DNA of 64,000 nt, taken from Euglena gracilis. Taxonomy: Eukaryota > Euglenida > Euglenophyceae > Euglenales. Under the pieces are notes generated by a model, which did not search any database, was not told where the DNA came from, and saw nothing but the letters and a program-made list of their open reading frames with translations. The position numbers and the translations under genes are program-made. Positions 34,586-42,000 of this stretch are shown here, one piece after another. The DNA is taken from contig CP154957.1 of the NCBI GenBank assembly GCA_039621445.1, forward strand, positions 7,909,000 to 7,972,999. The letters are read 5' to 3'. Every line of letters begins with the position of its first letter. Within the stretch, counting starts at the first letter, position 1.

Positions 34586-37500
34586 CCTCCCTCTGCACCC
34601 CGGGCTGATGCCACATCCCCCCTCCTGTCTTCTCCCGCTGGGACCTGCCCCAAACAGACCTGAGCGGCCAAGAGCCTGGGCAACAACCATGGTCTCTGAC
34701 CTAAGGAACAAAAAAAAGGTGCTCTCACCGCAGTTCTGGCCGTTTCCAGGTGCCCTTGACCAGTCAATCGGCCCAGATGCAGTGGATAATGGAGAGAGAC
34801 CCTCGTCTTCATCTGAAGCACTGACGCTGTCAGGGGGAAAGACGCCTCCCTCGAGCTCTTGCCAACCATGACGACGGCCAGTCTTGGATGGTGATACGGA
34901 CCACCCCAACCTCTGGCCTCAATCAATCCTGCTCCCCCTCATGTCTGCCGCCGCCTCTACCAGTTCCGCCAGAACCCGAACAGCAAATTGGTGAGCGACA
35001 GCTTCGGCCGGAGGAAGATGACGCTGAAGGTATCCCTCGTCGACATCGTTTTTGATTTCCGGGCGATGTACGGCAGGTGGGCCGATTTTTCTGTGTACGT
35101 TGACCAATGTGTTCGTCTTCTTCTTGCCAGAGCCATGCCCAATTGCCCTATGTCGCGCATATTCCTGTTTGAACATCCACACCGGCGCGTACTTTACACA
35201 CCATGGTTTATTTCTAAAGTGTCTTCAAGGAGAGAAAGGAATGTTGTAGCAACTCTTAAGTCCTCTTGCTGTTGGTTGCATGTTGATGTTGATGTTGGTG
35301 TTGATGCTTTTTTTTCGTTTTCGGTTTTTAAAGCTATTTGCATGGAACACATTCCTGGGCTGAATCCACCCCTGAATCTCTAAATTCAATTAGAATGTTC
35401 AAAGGATCCAAAGCTCCCCAAAGTTCAGTTCTGAGCAAGTCTAATTTGCTCTGGGCATACTGGGCACCCCAGTCAGTACGCAGAAGTGTATTTCTTAGAA
35501 ACGAAGTTTCCGGTCATCAGGAGCGCATACTCATTAGGAAGGTACCCAAAAGTGGTGGCTCGAAATACCAAAATGGTCGAGAATGAAGCAGTCAATAACC
35601 CAGCTGGGAGGTGCACACTTTTTAGGGAGGCAGTTCCAGACCACCAGGGAGGGGGTGCGTCCTTATTAGGAGGTGAGCACAACCACGGTAGGGTACATTT
35701 TTGGGTTTTTACAAGGGTTGGCCGGTTCGCCAAAAGGTGATCGCTTTTGAGTGTCTTTTTTTGTTGCTCTCTGTTGCTTCTTTTCTGTCACATCCATTCC
35801 CAGAAGTCTCGGGTTGCTGTTCCCAGGAAGTTTGGTTCAGGACCAGGCCTTTGCAACAGTTTTCCCTTCCCATTGAACCTCTCAGCCAGACGCAGATGGA
35901 CAACTTCTTTGGTGTGATTGTCCAAGGCATAGTCATCGATATAAATGGAGCTGGCCACACACAAAGCCTCTTCAACATACAGTCAAAATTTGTGTTATTG
36001 TCTCATGTCATATCATGTGGTTTGATGCATGCCAAATAAAATATAGTATGCCTAAATTGAAAGCACCCAATTTCGACCAGCGGCATCGTTTTCACGTTGT
36101 TGACATATTTGTTCCCTGCTGTCCCTGTGGCGGGCCGAGAAAGGGTCAACAGCCTGTCTGCACCCTACCCCTTGTGGTCCTCCCGAGGAGCTTGTGAGGC
36201 AAGTGGGTCTCGACCACAGGTTCATTTAACACCCGTGTGAACCCCCCAATACCCCCGGGGGGTGTTGGTGGGTGGGTTTCCGAGAGTTGGTGGGTGGGTT
36301 GGGGCTGCTGAACCCCCTCCCGGGGTACACCATGGGTCAGTATTTTGCCTGGCCAAAAAGGCTGGGCCGGGAAATTTCAAGGGTTTCGGTCGATTTGGGG
36401 TGGGCTTTGGGTTGGTAAGTGGGTGGGTTGACCCCCCACCTCCTTCTGGGCGGGTTGTGGGTGGGTGCAGGGGGGGGGAGAAAACATTGCATTGTGCAAT
36501 TTTTGAAACTTTCTTCAATTTTCGATTTTCCTGAAATGTGCAATTTTTTTTTGCAATTTTGTGCAATTAATTGCACATGGCCCAGGATATTTTGTTTTGG
36601 AAAATGTCAGTTTTTGATGCAATTGAGAACTTACCGTTTTTTTTTTGCTGGGAAACTGATGTGTGTAGTGAAAATTTCCCTTCAAAGGTTGTTTATTGTT
36701 GGTTTACTCAGTGTGCAAACCCTATCTTGAATCCCCTGCCCAGGTGTACTTTCTCAACCTGTGCGAAAAGGTATTGCACCGGCAGGGAGTGAATTATTTG
36801 TCGAGCATTTCCATTGATGAATTTTGAATTTTGTTCAGAAGCTGCCCGTTTTGCTTTCATTTCGGACCATATCCAGGCGCTTGCAAAGACCCTCAATATG
36901 CTTCAAAGTTCTTCGTTCAAGCTGGAACTGGACCGGAAGTTCGAGCTTGCTCCATCAGGACTGACCCCGTTTGTTTTTGATCTGGTGATGGATGTCCGGG
37001 AGTATTTTTTCCAACTTGCAAAGGAGAATGCCACTCTTTCCCCACGAGTCGAAGAAATTCTGTCGAAGTGTATAGGTGCCAAGAAATTGCGCGACATTTT
37101 TCGTTTGTCTGCCAAGAGGGTGTACAAACATATCGACACAGTATTGTCAAAAGACCAATCTCCAAGTATGTGCAATTTTGTGCAATTTTGTGGAATCTTT
37201 TGCACTGCAATTTTTGATCCCCGATGTGAAATCCCCCCCCCCTGGTGGGTGGGTGAGTTTTCAAAAAAGTGAGTAGGTGGGTTTCACTAAGTGAATCTAC
37301 AGCCTCGACCCACAACCAGAGGTACAGAAGGTGCTGTCGAGGCTGAGGGAGCTGTTTGACTATCAACCAGCACTTGGCTGGTGGCAGATTCCGCTCTGAA
37401 ATTCCGAATTCGTTTGTTCTGCTTTTGAAATTGAAAAATGCATTGAACTGACTTTGAGCCCGAAATTCATTAATTGGATATATCAATATCACTTAGTCGG

Positions 37501-39048
37501 CCAAACTCTCAACTCAGCTTTTTTTTTGTGTCGGTGTACGCACACCGACCAATTTTTTTAATGGATTGGGGTCCAGGTTTTCGAGCTGTATGTGACGCAC
37601 ACCTCCGTTTGTTGATTTTCGCAATTTTCCAGTGGTGACAGCCGTGGAAAATGCTGCATTTTTGATGCTTTTGATTCGCCGAAGCCGAACGTCGCCGAGT
37701 TGTGAAACCCCTTTCATGCATGGCAACTGCCAGCTCCAGGAGGTGTTCTGGAGGTGGGGTGGCAGGTACCATGCTTCATTTGACGTTCTCAGACACACTG
37801 CACAAAACCTCCACTTCGTGGACGCTCTCCAACGGCCCATTTTCTACCTCTTTATTTGTTCAGTGTGAAATGTCCACCCCTTTCATTGCCAACTTCAATA
37901 CCTCCGCAACGTGCTGCGGGGCTTCGGAAAGTCGTCAGCAAAGGGGTGGAACCATGTGTCTCCGACGTCTTCCAACCACTTCGTCAGAAGAAGAAACCAT
38001 TTTTTTTGCAGGGAAACACTCTTCGTAATGCATTTTTGAACTTTGGATTTTTTTTTCCCGGGGAGGGGCCAGGGTGGCCCAACAGAGGTGGCTGCAGATG
38101 CGCAAAGGGTCGCTGTGTGCATTTGCGCACACTGGCAACTTTGAAACCAACAAAGAGCTGCAACCAAGAGCCCCAGACACCCCGGCGTGTCTGGGGCTGG
38201 ACCCCGGGGGGGGGGGGTCCTGGGCCAGAGGCCCAGTTTTTTGGGGGGTCCGTCCCCTCCCTGAGGTCCCGCACTGGGCACTGGGTGGGTGGGGACCCCC
38301 TTCCCCCCGGGGTCTTAAAACGAAGCCTGGTGTGCGCAAATGCGCACACTGACAAAGGAGAAAATCCTACAGTGCGAGTTTGGCCATTTTGAATATCCGT
38401 AAATAATATCATGCCTTATTGTTGTTCAAGGATTTTTTTGGAAATTGAGTTTTGAGAAAATTCAGAAGAGTCGAATGGAAACAAGGAAAGAACCCGAGTC
38501 CACTAGCCCCTCCCCCCTTCCTCCCTGCCCACCTACCTACATATCTACATACCCACCCACTCATCTACCCACCTGCCCACCTGCCTAACCCCACCCAGAT
38601 CTCACACCTAACCCAAAGCCTGTCTCGACTTTAACCCTAATCCTGACCTCAACCCACTACCAAAGCTAGACCCCACCCCAAAATAAGCTTTAACTCTGCT
38701 AGTCTGTAACTCACCCCACCTGTAAATATGATCCCCTGGTGTTACGGCTGAATTTCAAAACCCTCAGAAGGGTCTCAGAAGGTTTTAAGCTTGAGGTTTG
38801 CTCCATATAACTTCTCCAAAAAATAATAATAATTCTAATACTAATGTCCCGGGGTATAATATTTGGGCATCTGGAGTCGGGCCAGGGGGTATATTACATA
38901 TATAATACATATAATATAATAACATATATATGTATATATGTATATGTATATATATGTGTATATATGCATATATGTATATATGTATATATATATATATATG
39001 TATATATGTATATATGTGTATGTATATATATGTATATATATATGTATA

Positions 39049-39080
<32 letters not shown>

Positions 39081-42000
39081 ATATACATATTACCCCCCCC
39101 CCCCCCCCCCCAAGTATGACCCCCCCCAATGTAAAGACCCACCCCGCAATATAAAGCCCCCGTCCAAATATAAAGTTACACCCCGAAATATGAAGCCCCC
39201 ATCCCCCTCCCATGTAAAGCCCCCCATGAGGGTCTTGAAATCCCGTCCAGATTTAAAGCCGAGGGAGGGCTCAGTGTTTGGGTTGAGGTTTATTTGGGGG
39301 TCTTCAAGAAATGATTCAAATTGAAAGCGAATCGCTGCCGGAATGGCTTCACAAATGGACACTCGCGGGTGTTTGTTCGGCCCCCAAACGCTGCCCCCGG
39401 CCGGTGTGGAGCAGCTGGATGCTGTCGCTGTTTTTCCTCAAGACGGAGCGGCGGCATTTGAAGCGGCTCGGCCAGGGGTCGCCCCGAGCTTGGGGGGTGG
39501 GCGACAATGGGATTTGAAGTGTTGGAAACTGACGTTTTGGGATGGCTGGCTTTCTTTTTCGTTTCCGCTTCATGTGAACCGGGAATTTCTGAAGCCGTCC
39601 CATCCTACCCTGGGGGGGGGTCCAGCAAGTTGGCCCTTTTTTTTTCCAGCCAGCTCCCGGCTGGGCTGCGGACCCCCCCCCCCCCCTCCCACCTGGGGTT
39701 GAGGAGTAATGAAGTTCGGCGAAGCCGGGCTGGACTGAAAAAGTTTTTCGGCAGAAAGCGCTGAAGAGTTTTGCACAAGGGGGTCAGCAATGGCTGAACA
39801 TGGCCATTTTTAGTAATTTTTCTTGGATTTCCATTTCCAAAATTCTGGCCATAAAAGTCCATCCCAGCTGGAATTCGGCTTTTTTTTTGCCTGTTTTTTG
39901 GTGGCAGCCAAATCCAGCCCAGAAGCCGGTAGGACCCACCCCCTCTGGGCTGGACTCTACAGGGGGTTGATAAGAAATTACCTGTGTGTGAAGCGTTTTT
40001 TATTTATTTATCCAAACCATCGGGTGGCATTGTTTCTGAACCCCGTGTGAGTCCTACAGGGGTTGTGCATTTGTCTTCGCAACCAGCTGCCCTTTCCTCC
40101 TCAGGCGTCAGAAGCCATTTTTAATTTTTTTTGCCTTTGAGGATGCTTATAGTGGCTGGGATGAAGTTGCCCCACCATTGCTGCTGTGGGAGTTTGTGTT
40201 CACCCAAAAAGTTGTGATCAACAAACACTGAAAATCCCTGCACCCCTCCACGTCGTTTCCTACATTTTCTTCAATGGTGTGTGCTCCATTCAAGGCCGCG
40301 TGGAGGCGTGAAACGATCCCCAAGCATTGGAAACCACTTTCGTCAGTGAGTTTTATCTTGTCAGAGATTTTCGCTGGCGGTTGCGCATGTGGCGATGAAT
40401 CAGAAATTGCCGAAATTGGCGTCATCATCTTTTAGATCTGTTCATCACAATACATTTTTTTCTCAAATGTGATCGCTTTTAAGTGTGTTGGCCAAACTGC
40501 ATCAAAATGCATAAAAGGCGTATTATTTGTGTCGCACCTATAGCTAAAATGGCCTAAAATGGCCTAAAATGGCCTAAAATGATTTTTTTCTACCTCCTAT
40601 AGGTGGGGGCCCCTAAAATGGCCTAAAATGGCCTAAAATGGCCTAAAATGGTGTCTTTTGTTAATGTGGACGGCGAACAGTGGATTTGGTGGAGGAGCAC
40701 AGCCCCACAAGGCCCATTATTTTCATCCCAACTAATAATAGCATCAGTCCCCAAATCCATGGTCCCCAACCTTCTATTGGTAGCTGAATTTGAAGGTTTG
40801 GACGGCTGTATTTTTTCTTACTCCCATTTTTTTTGGTGTGCAACGATGTCTGCTTCACAAATATTGAAACAGTGCAAATTTGGAAGCATGGGGAGAAAGA
40901 CAGAAAAAAAGATGAAAGATGTTGAATCTCAATTGAGAGATGTATAAACCCCCTGAAATAATCTGGCGGGGCCCTTGCTCCTGGCAGTGGCCGAATAACT
41001 TGGTGGGGGGAGGGGCAAAAAGATGGTTCCAGTAACTTGGCACCCCCCTTTTTTAGGCAAATTTCCTTTACGACGCTTTGGGGATTTTCCAAAACCGCAA
41101 ATAATCACGCCAAATGATCAAATGGCCCAAACAACCACAAACAATTTTGAATGATATTCTCTCCCATTTACGAACGTGCTCAGAGGTTTTCTTTAAATTT
41201 TAAGTTTCCCCAAAGGGGAATACAAACACGGAGAAGAGAAATTGCTCTCAGCTTTGCCCTTTGATCTCTGCCATCCTCTCTCATTCATGAAAAAACAGGC
41301 TCAAGTGCCAAAATCGAATTGAATTTCCCAGGCAACAGCATCATCTTTCAGAAAAAATGACTTCTTTTTGCGAAATCCCGCAAAATGGTGTATATTTCAC
41401 AAAATATAAAAAACGGGCGTTTTTTTGGCAGTGCAAATAAAAGCTTTTTATGTCTGTCCAACTCTTTTCTTTCTGAAAAAATTTTCACTGCCGTAAATTC
41501 TTACTATTTGGAATTCCTTTGTGGGTGTAAATTAGGATCTGTTGAGCTTCCCATGGTTTTGCTTTTTTGGATGTGCATTTCTTATTACTGAATAAGAGAA
41601 GGTTTGCGCACCTTGTGGTACAGTACAAGAAACCCCTTATAGACCTGGGGAGGGGTCAACAACGCTGTGTCAAGGGAACGGTGCCAGTGATGAGCCACAG
41701 ACAGGCACCAAGAGTCAAGCCCCCAAAAAAAATCCCCATTTTAGGCCATTTTAGGCCATTTACGGCCATTTTAGGCCATTTTAAGGTAAAGGTGGGGGTT
41801 CTGAAAATCATAATTTTGCGTCATTTTTGTCCTTTTGGTGCAGCACAAGAAAATCCCAACTTAAGTTATGAGTAGCGATGAGTTGGTGGGACTTCCTGAG
41901 TTGCAGAAAAGAAGGCTGCGGACTCTTTCCATTTGACTTCAATTGCCGTTTATCGGGATAGAAAAGCTGCCATCCCGTTCGCGTTCCTTTGCCCAAGACT

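Noticed and set aside
34919-35182. 87-aa minus-strand ORF opposite the [10 protein letters not shown] exon
   Set aside because: The plus frame matches a TFIIIC5 landmark in the right gene order; the minus frame has no support, though both are open.
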